A DNA stretch of 64,000 bases from Candidatus Schekmanbacteria bacterium (lineage in GTDB: Bacteria > Schekmanbacteria > GWA2-38-11 > J061). Below the pieces are notes generated by a model. It did no database searches. It was given only the letters and a program-made list of their open reading frames with translations, and was not told the origin of the DNA. This document shows positions 1 through 8,797 of the stretch, one piece after another (the stretch's first letter is position 1; each line of letters opens with the position of its first letter). The stretch is taken from positions 452,473-516,472 of the forward strand of contig JACRJM010000007.1 of assembly GCA_016219965.1 (NCBI GenBank). The letters are read 5' to 3'. The position numbers and the translations under genes were made by a program.

Positions 1-604
1 GATTCTGCGTTTTAAGTCCTTTTATATCTTTATGTTTCTTCACAGATACGCCTGCCCATTCCTGATGAATAATATTGGTAAGAAACGCATATTCCTCTTC
101 CTTGGTGACTTCATGTTCTTTCCAATAGTCGGTTAACTTATTGCGAGTTTCCTGTCCCATCATCCGTTGTTGAATCCACTTTTCACTTCTGCCGTGTTGT
201 TGCCAGTATTCACGGGCGCGGTCAAGAGAACGGGCAGGATCGCTCATATCCTGAAGCCTTTCATATCCGACTTTTGCCAGCCAGAGTTTGATCGGCTCTG
301 CCTTGGGGCTGGGAACGGACTGGATAAGACGAAGAAGCGTTTCAGGATCAGCAACATCAGTAAGATATTTTTTACCATCGGCAGCGGGTAATTTCAGTTG
401 GTGACAGTTTGTCACCGACTCACTACCCTCTTTTTTAAGCCGTTCCTTAAGTTTATTCCAATATTTCCGGGCAGTCTGATGATTCGATTGTTGAATCAGT
501 GCCGCTATTATATCAATGACCGAAAAATACCAGGTCTCTGTCGTTTCATCATAATGACGGCGAATATTATAGTTTTCAAATACAGCTAATGTGTTATCTG
601 TCAT
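1..604 (-). CDS. BRO-N / DinD-like phage antirepressor family protein (partial, 3' end outside window)
   Basis: An open frame runs leftward off the window from an ATG at 604-602 and gives 201 residues without a stop. The N-terminus (MTDNTLAVFENYNIRRHYDE, then WYFSVIDIIAAL) is the typical start of the BRO-N/antirepressor fold found in phage antirepressors and DinD-type proteins. Later stretches such as QETRNKLTDYWKEH and NIIHQEWAGVSVKKHKDIKG are also characteristic of this bacterial family. Such proteins are DNA-binding or SOS-associated and often belong to mobile elements. A weak GAAG precedes the ATG. The C-terminal half lies outside the window, so function cannot be narrowed. Family call is from recall of conserved motifs. 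Confidence 0.75.
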   Translation of the reverse strand, partial: MTDNTLAVFENYNIRRHYDETTETWYFSVIDIIAALIQQSNHQTARKYWNKLKERLKKEGSESVTNCHQLKLPAADGKKYLTDVADPETLLRLIQSVPSPKAEPIKLWLAKVGYERLQDMSDPARSLDRAREYWQQHGRSEKWIQQRMMGQETRNKLTDYWKEHEVTKEEEYAFLTNIIHQEWAGVSVKKHKDIKGLKTQN

Positions 605-844
605 GTTTCTTCATTCGTTTCGCATTCTTAGGGTGAGTCAATACAATTCAGCGCAGAATATTGCCAATTTGACTAACAAGTCAAGCGCGATTTATTGAAA
701 GAACATATCCGGACATTATTGATAATTGTTCGAATTTTTATTGACAATAATTATTCCCCTGTTAATAAGAAGGATAATACAAATTAACAGAATAAGAAAT
801 AAACTTAAAATAATATTGAACAGAATTTCTGAAGGGAGACTTGC

Positions 845-1825
845 ATGAAGATATTTGACAGCCACATTCATCCGGGATTTGAGAAAAAAGGGATAGAAAA
901 AAGACCCGGCTGCCTGCGTCTCTGGATGGCAAAGGAGGGAGTCACATCCCAGACCCAGATGGCACTGAGAATGGCGTTAGGCGACCCCAATCCAACCAAG
1001 CCTATTAAATCAGTAGACGACATCCCTGAATTTAGCGTCGAGACATGGATAAAGCTGATGGATGCCAATGGTGTTGCAAAGGCACTGCTCATGGGGATGG
1101 ACACCATTACAGACCCGCCTTACAACGAACGCTGGCATGTGCCAATGGAATATATAAAAGAAGAATTCCTCGATAAATACCCAGACAGATTTGTAGCCAC
1201 TGCAGGAATAAATGTGAAGGCGAGCTTACAGGAAAGAATGGAAACTTGCTACAAGGCAAAGGAGCTTGGTTTCAAGGGGGTAAAGATACATACTCCATCC
1301 GCAGGGTATCCCAATGATGTTCAAAGATGCTACCCAGTGTATGAAAAATGCGTAGAGCTGGGGCTCCATGTTGAGATTCACACCGGACAGGAGGAGATAC
1401 CTGGAACAAGGGCAAAGTACCAGGACCCGGTCTTTATCGATGATGTTGCCGTAGATTTCCCGGAGCTAAGAATAGTCCAGCTTCACTGCGGTCTAATGAA
1501 CAACCCGAGACAGGCAGTATGGAATGTCATAAGACATCCCAATGTTTACACTGATATAACCGTACCGCATCCGACGCTCATGCAGTTCAGATACTTCATG
1601 GATCTCGAGCACATAAGGTTCCTTGAGACGTTCGCTCCCCACAAGGTGTGGTTCGGAACAGATGCCCCACTGATTTTACCGATTTACAGCACAGCCCTTG
1701 AATTTATAAAACTTCTCCCGCTCTCTGCCCAGTTCAAGAAGATGCTCTTCTGGGACAATGCCTACAATTTCTACTGCGGAGACTGGAGGGAAAAACAGGC
1801 AGCACAGTCAAGGGAGGCAAAATGA
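845..1825 (+). CDS. Amidohydrolase family protein (Amidohydro_2-type TIM barrel)
   Basis: A 326-aa metal-dependent hydrolase of the amidohydrolase-2 class. The N-terminal FDSHIHPG supplies the HxH metal ligands. Further barrel-strand histidines are seen in GVKIHTPS, HVEIHTGQ and IVQLHCG, and the late acidic residue in WFGTDAPL completes the usual metal set. The substrate is unknown; relatives include decarboxylases and ring or amide hydrolases. The start is preceded by GAAGGGAG at a good distance. It is the first gene of a rightward operon and overlaps the next gene by 4 bp (ATGA), which argues for a shared pathway with the flavoprotein. Confidence 0.8.
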   Translation: MKIFDSHIHPGFEKKGIEKRPGCLRLWMAKEGVTSQTQMALRMALGDPNPTKPIKSVDDIPEFSVETWIKLMDANGVAKALLMGMDTITDPPYNERWHVPMEYIKEEFLDKYPDRFVATAGINVKASLQERMETCYKAKELGFKGVKIHTPSAGYPNDVQRCYPVYEKCVELGLHVEIHTGQEEIPGTRAKYQDPVFIDDVAVDFPELRIVQLHCGLMNNPRQAVWNVIRHPNVYTDITVPHPTLMQFRYFMDLEHIRFLETFAPHKVWFGTDAPLILPIYSTALEFIKLLPLSAQFKKMLFWDNAYNFYCGDWREKQAAQSREAK

Positions 1826-3096
1826 CATACGATGTGGCGATAATCGGCGCAGGTCCTGCCGGTCTTATGGCTGCCAAAAGGGCGGCAGAAAAGGGGTTCA
1901 AAGCTGTTGTAATCGAAAAGAGAAAAAATGTTGGCGTGATCACCCGCTGCTGCTGCATGAACTTCATCCTCGATGACCCTTACATGGGGGAACGTGCTGA
2001 TTACAGGGACGGCAAGATGATGTTCCCTTTAACAGGCTTCGATGTTGAATACAAAGGAAGCGTAAAACCGGTCTACCACAAGGTCTACAGGTCCCCCTCA
2101 GGACATGAACTTACCTTCTCAAACAGAAAAACCGGCAAACCAATCTCCTACAGGTTTGACAAAGGGTTCCTGCTTAAAAGTTTATGGGAAGAATGCGGCA
2201 AAAAGGGTGTCACCCTTATGAATGAAACAGTCGCATACAATGCCAAAGATACAGGCAGCGGCGTTGAAATTGAAACTGTAAGAAAAAAGAAACATGAAAA
2301 GATCACGGCAAAGAAGGCAATCATCGCTGATGGTGTCAACTCCAGGATTTCCGAAGCCATAGGGTTAAATGAAGGCAGGACATATTTCACCACAGGCTTT
2401 GCCATGATATTCGAAATCGAAGGTTATCAGAACCACCCGGAATCCACATGGGTCGGGCATTTCGGAAGAAGTTACTATTCCAATGCAGCAGTCCTCATGG
2501 GGATTACCCTTGATGAAGGGATAGTTGAACTTGTGGCAATGGGAGGAAAAAGTAAACTGCCGCCGCTTATCTATGAAGATTTCTCGACAAAAGGAAGACT
2601 TGCAAAGAATTTCGAAAAGGCGAAGGTTGTGCGTGCAACAGGATGCTCAGCCAAGGCTTTTACAGGAATGAAAAAACCGTACAAGGGCAATTTCCTCGCC
2701 ATTGGCGACACGGGAGCTTATGTTGAAGTCGAAACACAGGGCGCCCTAATGTGCGGTTACAAGGGGATAGAAGCTCTATCTCAAGAGTTTGACGGAAAAA
2801 ATGGTTTTGAAGAATACACAAAGTGGTGGCTGAAATCATTCGAGTTTAACGGCGATGATTTCCTGCAGGTCGCACAGGGTTACGCTCTTATCCCGACATA
2901 CACTGATGAAGAACTGGATTATCTCTTCGCTCTCGCTGAAAAAAAGGAATTAGAGGGTACTTACAGCCAGTACAAGACTCCCAAACTTATGTGGAATGCA
3001 TTCCTTGAGCATAAGGACAGGATAAAAAAGGAAAAACCCGAGCTTTTTGCGAAAATAGAGAAACGGACTTCCGTAACGCTTAAAGATTCTTTCTAA
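1822..3096 (+). CDS. FAD-dependent oxidoreductase, geranylgeranyl-reductase-like
   Basis: A 424-aa flavoprotein with an N-terminal Rossmann motif (DVAIIGAGPAGLMAAKRAAE) and a second nucleotide-binding stretch near the middle (AIIADGVNSRISEAIG), followed by the FAD-closing GDTGAYVE region near residue 300. This layout is that of the geranylgeranyl reductase/FixC-type group, which reduces isoprenoid or other C=C bonds using ferredoxin or NADPH. An unusual CCC triplet near residue 48 (TRCCCMNF) could be redox-active or a cluster or metal contact. It overlaps the amidohydrolase by ATGA and is followed 10 bp later by a small ferredoxin, a natural electron donor. The specific substrate cannot be told. 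Confidence 0.8.
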   Translation: MTYDVAIIGAGPAGLMAAKRAAEKGFKAVVIEKRKNVGVITRCCCMNFILDDPYMGERADYRDGKMMFPLTGFDVEYKGSVKPVYHKVYRSPSGHELTFSNRKTGKPISYRFDKGFLLKSLWEECGKKGVTLMNETVAYNAKDTGSGVEIETVRKKKHEKITAKKAIIADGVNSRISEAIGLNEGRTYFTTGFAMIFEIEGYQNHPESTWVGHFGRSYYSNAAVLMGITLDEGIVELVAMGGKSKLPPLIYEDFSTKGRLAKNFEKAKVVRATGCSAKAFTGMKKPYKGNFLAIGDTGAYVEVETQGALMCGYKGIEALSQEFDGKNGFEEYTKWWLKSFEFNGDDFLQVAQGYALIPTYTDEELDYLFALAEKKELEGTYSQYKTPKLMWNAFLEHKDRIKKEKPELFAKIEKRTSVTLKDSF

Positions 3097-3106
3097 GGAA
3101 AAATTC

Positions 3107-3274
3107 ATGGCAATAAAGATAAATAAGGAATTATGTATAGCCTGCGGATGCTGCATATCTGCCTGCGCGCAGGGTGCACTTGAGCTCTACGAAAAGGCTG
3201 CTGTTGATGGAGATGCCTGCATAGACTGTCTTGCCTGCATAGCCATGTGTCCGGTTGATGCGATAACAGAGTAA
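3107..3274 (+). CDS. Small 2[4Fe-4S] ferredoxin
   Basis: A 55-aa protein found by reading the gap between two larger genes. It has two CxxCxxCxxxC clusters: Cys10, 13, 16, 20 (with an extra Cys15) and Cys38, 41, 44, 48, the second followed by Pro. This is the classic bacterial 8Fe ferredoxin pattern at near-minimal length. AAGGAA precedes the ATG. Its position directly behind a flavoprotein reductase, and in the same operon as a bilin-reductase-like protein, makes it a likely one-electron donor for one or both. Confidence 0.9.
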   Translation: MAIKINKELCIACGCCISACAQGALELYEKAAVDGDACIDCLACIAMCPVDAITE

Positions 3275-3307
3275 GTTTCTCTAAAATATACGGGCATATA
3301 CAGAAAC

Positions 3308-4150
3308 ATGAAAAAAATAAAAGTATCAGATATAACCGCTGCGATAAAGCGGATGTGCATGGAGTCAAACTTCGAACTTGGAGAAGACGTTCTAAGAGTC
3401 ATCGAAGAAGCTGTCGGAAAAGAAGAATCACCGATGGGAAAAGCAGTGCTGGAGCACATCAAAGAAAATGCTGAAATTGCACGCACCCAATCCATGCCGC
3501 TATGTCAGGACACAGGAGTTGCAATCTGCTTTGCCGACATCGGGCAGGAAGTCCACATCGAGGGTGGAAGCTTTGAAGAGGCAATAAACGAAGGAGTAAG
3601 GCAGGGATATACCGAAGGCTATCTCAGAAAATCAATCGTCGAACATCCTCTTAGAAGGAAAAATACCGGAGACAATACCCCTGCCGTAATCTATTCAACT
3701 ATTGTACCCGGAGATTCTCTTAAACTCTCACTCATGACAAAGGGGGGCGGCGGAGATATGATGAGTACAGTGAGAATGCTTACTCCTGCCGATGGCATTG
3801 AAGGGATAAAATCATTGATTCTGGATACTGTAATAAAAGCCGGTGCAAACCCCTGCCCCCCGATAATCGTAGGTGTGGGCATAGGCGGAACCTTCGAGCT
3901 TGCCCCGATTCTGGCTAAAAAATCGCTGTTAAGGAAGGTGGGCACTCCGAGCCCTGACCCTGACCTTGCAGCTTTAGAAAAAGAAATGCTTGAAAAAATA
4001 AATAATACAGGTATAGGACCGCAAGGATATGGTGGTAAAATTACAGCTCTTGCAGTTCATATCGAGGCTCGCCCTTGTCATATTGCATGCCTGCCTGTGG
4101 CTGTAAATTTGAATTGCCACTCGCACAGACATAGGGAGGTAATTTTGTAA
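3308..4150 (+). CDS. Class I fumarate hydratase alpha subunit (N-terminal Fe-S domain)
   Basis: A 280-aa protein matching the alpha subunit of two-subunit class I fumarate/tartrate dehydratases. Three cluster-ligand cysteines are visible in their expected contexts: [18 protein letters not shown] and NLNCHSHRH. The glycine-rich [11 protein letters not shown] segment is also conserved. Class I enzymes need a beta domain for the second half of the active site, and none is present here; the next gene is a flavoprotein. It overlaps that gene by one base (TAATG). The missing partner may be elsewhere in the genome, or this protein has a different partner. Confidence 0.88.
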   Translation: MKKIKVSDITAAIKRMCMESNFELGEDVLRVIEEAVGKEESPMGKAVLEHIKENAEIARTQSMPLCQDTGVAICFADIGQEVHIEGGSFEEAINEGVRQGYTEGYLRKSIVEHPLRRKNTGDNTPAVIYSTIVPGDSLKLSLMTKGGGGDMMSTVRMLTPADGIEGIKSLILDTVIKAGANPCPPIIVGVGIGGTFELAPILAKKSLLRKVGTPSPDPDLAALEKEMLEKINNTGIGPQGYGGKITALAVHIEARPCHIACLPVAVNLNCHSHRHREVIL

Positions 4151-5874
4151 TGATTATAGAACATGATGTAGTAATAGTCGGAGCAGGGCTTGCAGGCGCA
4201 AGGGCGGCAGTTGAGCTTTCAGGAAAAACTGATATCGCGGTTGTATCCAAAGTGTTTCCACCGCGATCGCATTCAACAGCAGCTCAAGGCGGCATAGGGG
4301 CAGCATTAGGAAACTTAGAGCCGGATTATCCTGAATGGCACGCTTTTGATACGGTGAAAGGAAGCGATTATTTAGGCGATCAGGATGCCATCGAGATAAT
4401 GGCTTATGATGCTCCGCGGGCAATCTATGAGATGGAGCACATGGGTGTACCATTCAGCAGGACAAAGGAAGGGAAGATTGCCCAGCGCCAGATAGGCGGA
4501 CATACGAGGAACTTCGGTGAGGGTCCTGTAAAACGATGCTGTTATGCGGCAGACAGGACAGGCTTTGTCATGCTTCACGCCCTTTATGAGCAATGTATAA
4601 AAAAGAACGTCAAATTTTATTCAGAGTTCCTGATGCTTGACCTTCTTATAGAAAATAATGTCTGCTGCGGCATTGTCGGCATAGATATAAAGACCGGCGA
4701 GCTTTCTGTGATACATTCCAAAGCAGTGCTTTTTGCAACAGGCGGCTATGGTAAAATCTTTAAAACGACTACAAACGGTTACGCCTCAACAGCGGACGGA
4801 TATGCCATAGCATACAACTCCGGTCTTCCGCTCGAGGATATGGAATTCGTGCAGTTTCATCCCACAGGACTTTACAAACTCGGCATACTCATAAGCGAAG
4901 GTGCACGCGGCGAGGGAGGAATACTCCGCAATAACGCTGGCGAGAGATTCATGGAAAAATATGCTCCGACTATGAAAGACCTTGGACCCCGCGACCTTGT
5001 TTCAAGATCCATCATGACAGAAATAAAAGAAGGACGTGGAATCGACGGGAAAGACTATGTCTATCTTGACCTTCGCCACCTCGGACGAAAAGAGATTGAC
5101 CTAAAGCTTCCCGATATATCTGATTTCAGCAGGATCTATCTCGGGATAGATGTTGCCGAGTCGCCCATACCAATCCAGCCCACGACTCATTATGCTATGG
5201 GAGGAATCCCCACTGACAACGATGGCAGGGTAATAATAGGGAGCCAGAAAGTTCCTGTTACAGGATTCTATGCGGCAGGGGAAGTTGCATGCGTATCAGT
5301 GCATGGAGCAAACAGGTTAGGCACAAACTCACTTCTCGATACAATTGTATTTGGCAGACGCGCCGGCAAATCGATTAATGAGTTTTTAAGGTCTGCTGAA
5401 TTTGAGCCTCTTCCACAAAATCCAATGGAAAAGACAAAGGAAAAGATCAGTGGAATCATTAACAGCAAAGGAAAAGAAAAGGTCCCTGAAATCAGAAAAT
5501 CCATGCAGGAAGAAATGATGGACAAGTGCTCGGTTTACAGGGAAGATAAAGGACTCACAAAGGTTTGCGGACATATTAAAGAACTGAAGGAAAGATATAC
5601 AAATATTTCAATTGCTGACAAGGGAACAACATACAATACAGATCTGCAGGACGCGATAGAGCTGGGTTTCATGCTCGATATCGCAGATGTGATTGCGACG
5701 GGCGCCCTTAACAGGACTGAAAGCCGCGGGGCACATTGTCGCGATGACTATCCTAATCGTGATGATGCTAAATGGCTAAAGCACACCCTCGCATATAAGT
5801 CCGATTCGGAAATTAAAATTGAATACAAAGACGTTTGCATAACGAAATTTCAGCCAAAGGAAAGAAAGTATTAA
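4150..5874 (+). CDS. Succinate dehydrogenase/fumarate reductase flavoprotein subunit-like (SdhA/FrdA)
   Basis: A 574-aa FAD protein with the dinucleotide motif [19 protein letters not shown] and the flavinylation motif [10 protein letters not shown], whose histidine normally carries covalent FAD. Active-site signatures are also present: [24 protein letters not shown] and the C-terminal [10 protein letters not shown]. Length and motifs match SdhA/FrdA rather than L-aspartate oxidase. No iron-sulfur (SdhB) or membrane-anchor subunit follows, so this is a lone flavoprotein next to a lone fumarase alpha subunit. It probably interconverts fumarate and succinate or a similar dicarboxylate, with electrons from a separate donor such as the operon's ferredoxin. 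Confidence 0.88.
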   Translation: MIIEHDVVIVGAGLAGARAAVELSGKTDIAVVSKVFPPRSHSTAAQGGIGAALGNLEPDYPEWHAFDTVKGSDYLGDQDAIEIMAYDAPRAIYEMEHMGVPFSRTKEGKIAQRQIGGHTRNFGEGPVKRCCYAADRTGFVMLHALYEQCIKKNVKFYSEFLMLDLLIENNVCCGIVGIDIKTGELSVIHSKAVLFATGGYGKIFKTTTNGYASTADGYAIAYNSGLPLEDMEFVQFHPTGLYKLGILISEGARGEGGILRNNAGERFMEKYAPTMKDLGPRDLVSRSIMTEIKEGRGIDGKDYVYLDLRHLGRKEIDLKLPDISDFSRIYLGIDVAESPIPIQPTTHYAMGGIPTDNDGRVIIGSQKVPVTGFYAAGEVACVSVHGANRLGTNSLLDTIVFGRRAGKSINEFLRSAEFEPLPQNPMEKTKEKISGIINSKGKEKVPEIRKSMQEEMMDKCSVYREDKGLTKVCGHIKELKERYTNISIADKGTTYNTDLQDAIELGFMLDIADVIATGALNRTESRGAHCRDDYPNRDDAKWLKHTLAYKSDSEIKIEYKDVCITKFQPKERKY

Positions 5875-5877
5875 TTT

Positions 5878-6585
5878 ATGAAAAACTATCTTGGGGAACT
5901 TTGGGACGAGATAGCAAAAAATATAAAGCTTGAAGAAATAAATCCTTTCCCTGACCTTAAGGATTTCAAGGCAAAAGGGAAAAAGGGAGAGATAGTCATT
6001 GAAGGAGCAGTTCAGCATTTCAAATCGGAAAAGATAGAAAAGATCGCCTATGGCAGATATCTGATGACCGGAGTCGAGATAAACGGTGTAAGCATAATTC
6101 CTGCCGACAACTATGACCTTCCGATTTTTGCCTGTAATCTTTCCTCAACGCCGCGTGGAATCAACATGGATGTTGATTTTTACGGGACCAAAGACCCCAT
6201 AGTGAATTACAACTATCTTGAAAAGTATTACTCTCCTCTTAAAGAAACCTATGATGAGTTCCTGAAACTTGCACAGGTTAAACCGCTTGAAAGCGATTTT
6301 TTCTGGTCAAGGACAATGAGATCCCCCTATTTCATCAAAGGTCTTTGTCCGGAACCTGATTCAGCTCCTTTTATTAACCTCAGCATGAAGCGTCTAATTA
6401 AATGGCTCGATTTGTGGAAGGAGGCTCAGCCGGTAAAAGATGAAGCAGAGGCCGGGCTTATAAAAAAAAGAAAATCAATGATAAGGAAAGTGACCGCTGA
6501 AGGAGACCCCGGGAAAGCAAGATACTTCGACAACATCCTTGAAGATAAGAATATCATCCAGAGAATAACCGACTCAATGATATAA
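5878..6585 (+). CDS. Ferredoxin-dependent bilin reductase (HY2/PcyA-fold)-like protein, divergent
   Basis: A 235-aa soluble protein starting 3 bp after the flavoprotein. Its central IIPADNYDLPIFACNL followed by MDVDFYG resembles the 'yDLPiFg.D.v ... aaiDl.p' core of ferredoxin-dependent bilin reductases. The C-terminal GDPGKARYFDNILED resembles their terminal 'DPar..f.r.fGeew' helix. An N-terminal NPFPDLKDF also fits. These enzymes reduce open-chain tetrapyrroles with ferredoxin, and a ferredoxin is encoded in the same operon. No haem oxygenase is in the window, and catalytic residues cannot be mapped with certainty by eye. It could be another tetrapyrrole-binding member of that fold. Confidence 0.5.
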   Translation: MKNYLGELWDEIAKNIKLEEINPFPDLKDFKAKGKKGEIVIEGAVQHFKSEKIEKIAYGRYLMTGVEINGVSIIPADNYDLPIFACNLSSTPRGINMDVDFYGTKDPIVNYNYLEKYYSPLKETYDEFLKLAQVKPLESDFFWSRTMRSPYFIKGLCPEPDSAPFINLSMKRLIKWLDLWKEAQPVKDEAEAGLIKKRKSMIRKVTAEGDPGKARYFDNILEDKNIIQRITDSMI

Positions 6586-6601
6586 ATAATAAGGGGAATC
6601 T

Positions 6602-7297
6602 ATGAGTGGGAGATCCGGAGTAGATTTCAGGTCAACAAATCTCGACATAGTTATAGCTTTAGCTATTACGCTTGGACTCCCTTTTCTCTGCGCCAGGCTT
6701 TATGACACGACAGGCGCCTTAATTCCGATTCTTACCTATTATACCATCTGTTACGTTGTGGTAAAATGGCGCAAGGGAACATTGGATTACAACTGGCCTG
6801 AAAAAAAGATGGTCACCCCTCTCTTTGTCCTTTTATTTGCAATAATGATGATACTTATCTCTGCGGCTGCCTGGATAACACCTCTTACATCTCCAGAGAA
6901 AACAACATTCATTGGTTTTGCTGTTACGCTGCTCGTCTGGTGCACTGTAAACGCCTTTACCGAACAACTAATATGGATTTATATTTATGATGCCTTTGCA
7001 AACCGGTTTGAGGGGAAAGGGCTGAAAATCCTTGGACACGGACTGGGGCTCGTCTTTTTCTGGGCATTCATCGGACTCATACATGTATTTTTCTGGGTCA
7101 AATTCCTTCTGGGTATGGAGCAGATATCCCCTTATTTCCAGATATTCATGGGGCTGCAATATCCAATCACAATAGGGTATTTGGTTATTTACAGGAAAGG
7201 CAGGAGCATGTGGCCTGTCGCCATTCTGCACTTTCTACAGGACATTGGCGGAGTAATTGCTTCAAAGTATTCCATACTACCGTATTTATTTAAATAA
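6602..7297 (+). CDS. Polytopic membrane protein, degenerate CPBP (CAAX-protease-like) family
   Basis: A 231-aa protein with about seven hydrophobic segments. Late in the chain it shows a sequence of features like the CPBP intramembrane protease family. There is an acidic motif in the position of EExxxR (FTEQLIWIY, with the second Glu replaced by Gln and no Arg), then a membrane-embedded His (IGLIHVFFW) and a second His near the C-terminus (AILHFLQD). The altered first motif suggests a non-proteolytic or altered family member. AGGGGAAT precedes the ATG. It closes the gene run that begins at the amidohydrolase. Confidence 0.55.
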   Translation: MSGRSGVDFRSTNLDIVIALAITLGLPFLCARLYDTTGALIPILTYYTICYVVVKWRKGTLDYNWPEKKMVTPLFVLLFAIMMILISAAAWITPLTSPEKTTFIGFAVTLLVWCTVNAFTEQLIWIYIYDAFANRFEGKGLKILGHGLGLVFFWAFIGLIHVFFWVKFLLGMEQISPYFQIFMGLQYPITIGYLVIYRKGRSMWPVAILHFLQDIGGVIASKYSILPYLFK

Positions 7298-7304
7298 CTG
7301 TTAG

Positions 7305-7369
7305 TTGGTTTGGCAATCCCCACTCTGCGCTTGAACTCACAGGCGCTGCCGCGGCAACTGCCAAACCAA
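7305..7369. repeat. Structured 3' intergenic repeat, copy 1
   Basis: A 65-bp hairpin begins 8 bp after the preceding stop. The outer arms TTGGTTTGGCA (7305-7315) and TGCCAAACCAA (7359-7369) are perfectly complementary. Inside lies the core GCGCTTGAACTCACAGGCGC, shared in consensus with the copies at 12093, 23781 and 38121, although the outer arms differ. A T-rich tail follows, so it could also end transcription. Confidence 0.7.
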
Positions 7370-7399
7370 TATTTTTAGAGAAATCAGACAGGAGAAAAG

Positions 7400-8023
7400 A
7401 TGCAGCCTGATGTTTCGCTTGGAGTTGCCCTTTACGATTATGCCCCTAACATAGTTTTTGTCTTTGGGATTTACTGGATAATTAAGTCTTTAAAAAGCGA
7501 GCTTTCAAAGTCTTCTACTTACCTTATAGTCTTTGCTTCAGCACTTGTAATAATTGCAGGGATTCTTAAAGCAACGTGGAAACTCATCATTGCCTTGTCA
7601 GGCTCAGATGTGAGGATACTCTCAGACATTATGTTCCCTCTGATGGGAACAGGTTTTTTTCTTATATTTATTGTTCTTCTCATGGTTGTGATAAGGAAAA
7701 ATCCTGAAAAATCTTTTAAGCCTCTTGCCATCGCCTCTTCAAAGAAAATCTTCCTGCCTCTCATGATAATCGGAGGGATGGGGACAACGATATGCCTCCT
7801 TATAATCTCATGGAGAAAGAAAGCCCGGGCTGCATTTGTATTATTTATTATCGAGCTGATAATGACTCTTATGCTGGGCTATGTAGGAGGAAAATTTGAA
7901 GTGGTTACAAACTTCGGAGTCTTCCTTGAGCAGACACTAAACCTGTCATCAAGGATAGTATGGATGCTGGGCTGCTTTTATCTCTATAAGAAAAGCAGCG
8001 AATTAAATCCGCTAATTAAATAG
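7400..8023 (+). CDS. Membrane protein of unknown function, about six TM segments
   Basis: A 207-aa very hydrophobic protein; I do not recognise the family. Hydrophobic stretches near residues 15-32, 40-62, 78-102, 118-135, 145-163 and 178-195 suggest six membrane passes joined by short Lys/Arg-rich loops (for example RKNPEKSF). AGGAGA precedes the ATG. It follows the redox operon after a structured intergenic repeat, so it may be transcribed by read-through or separately. Confidence 0.75.
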   Translation: MQPDVSLGVALYDYAPNIVFVFGIYWIIKSLKSELSKSSTYLIVFASALVIIAGILKATWKLIIALSGSDVRILSDIMFPLMGTGFFLIFIVLLMVVIRKNPEKSFKPLAIASSKKIFLPLMIIGGMGTTICLLIISWRKKARAAFVLFIIELIMTLMLGYVGGKFEVVTNFGVFLEQTLNLSSRIVWMLGCFYLYKKSSELNPLIK

Positions 8024-8037
8024 ACCTGTAAAAATCT

Positions 8038-8769
8038 TCAGTGTTTACCGTAATCCAGAGAAACCCCTTTTCTGGTTGAAAGTATGTATGCCTCAATGGC
8101 TTTCATATCCTCGCTGTCGTCAGGGATTGGTTTTCCTTCCATAGGTTTTTCAATACACCAGTTGATCATATCTCTCAGGAGTGCAACCTTTTTAAGCTGT
8201 GTCTGAAACTTGGGATATGTCTCAGGATGTGTATTTACAGCATCAGGATGGCACATATCACAGGATACCCCGTTTGTTCCCGTTAACTGGCTGTGGAATA
8301 GCTTATATCCTTTTTCAATCACTTTTTGTTCTTCAGCTTTCCATATCTGCATTTCCCTTTCAGTATGGCTCTGTCCTCCATGAATCAACATCAGGGGGAG
8401 CTGGAGGTCAGTATTGTCAATATTAACGAAGGGCTCACCGTTTACGGAAAGAAGAATGTCTATCCGGTTTTTTGGGATTACTGCCACTATCTCAGCCTCG
8501 CAATAGTTCATAAGGCTGTTAAGAAGCTTTGCCGCCTCTCTTGCCTTTTCAGGAGGTAGAAGCTCACCTTCTTTAAATCCCTCGACTACAACGCGTTTCC
8601 TGCCATCACATGCTGTTATGACCTGAATATCATAATCATAATTTTTCATCGTCTCTGAAAAAACTCCACCCGCTCTGCTTTCACTTGAATCACCGGCAAA
8701 AGCCGGCATCCCTGCTGCTCCCAAAATTACAATCACCATTATAAAAAGTATTTGTATGTTCTTCTTCAT
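8038..8769 (-). CDS. Exported monohaem c-type cytochrome (SoxA/thiosulfate-dehydrogenase-like C-terminus)
   Basis: A 243-aa protein with an N-terminal signal peptide (MKKNIQILFIMVIVIL ... AFA) and one haem motif, CDMCH, near residue 180. The following segment (LRDMINWCIEKPMEGKPI, then a C-terminal EAYIL helix) resembles the cytochrome part of SoxA-like or thiosulfate-dehydrogenase-like proteins. The first 120 residues match no family I know. The ATG at 8769 was chosen over an upstream one because AAGGAG lies just before it and the signal peptide starts there. It is the last gene of a leftward run of exported proteins. Confidence 0.82.
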   Translation of the reverse strand: MKKNIQILFIMVIVILGAAGMPAFAGDSSESRAGGVFSETMKNYDYDIQVITACDGRKRVVVEGFKEGELLPPEKAREAAKLLNSLMNYCEAEIVAVIPKNRIDILLSVNGEPFVNIDNTDLQLPLMLIHGGQSHTEREMQIWKAEEQKVIEKGYKLFHSQLTGTNGVSCDMCHPDAVNTHPETYPKFQTQLKKVALLRDMINWCIEKPMEGKPIPDDSEDMKAIEAYILSTRKGVSLDYGKH

Positions 8770-8797
8770 TGATAGTCTCCTTAATATTTCCAGATTA

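Noticed and set aside
741..778. Promoter for the amidohydrolase operon (TTGACA near 741)
   Set aside because: No acceptable -10 box at 16-18 bp spacing; the GATAAT present is 26 bp away.
4150..5874. L-aspartate oxidase (NadB) as identity of the flavoprotein
   Set aside because: The flavinylation-type [10 protein letters not shown], the HPTGL/RGEGG context and overall length fit SdhA/FrdA better, and no nadA or nadC is nearby.
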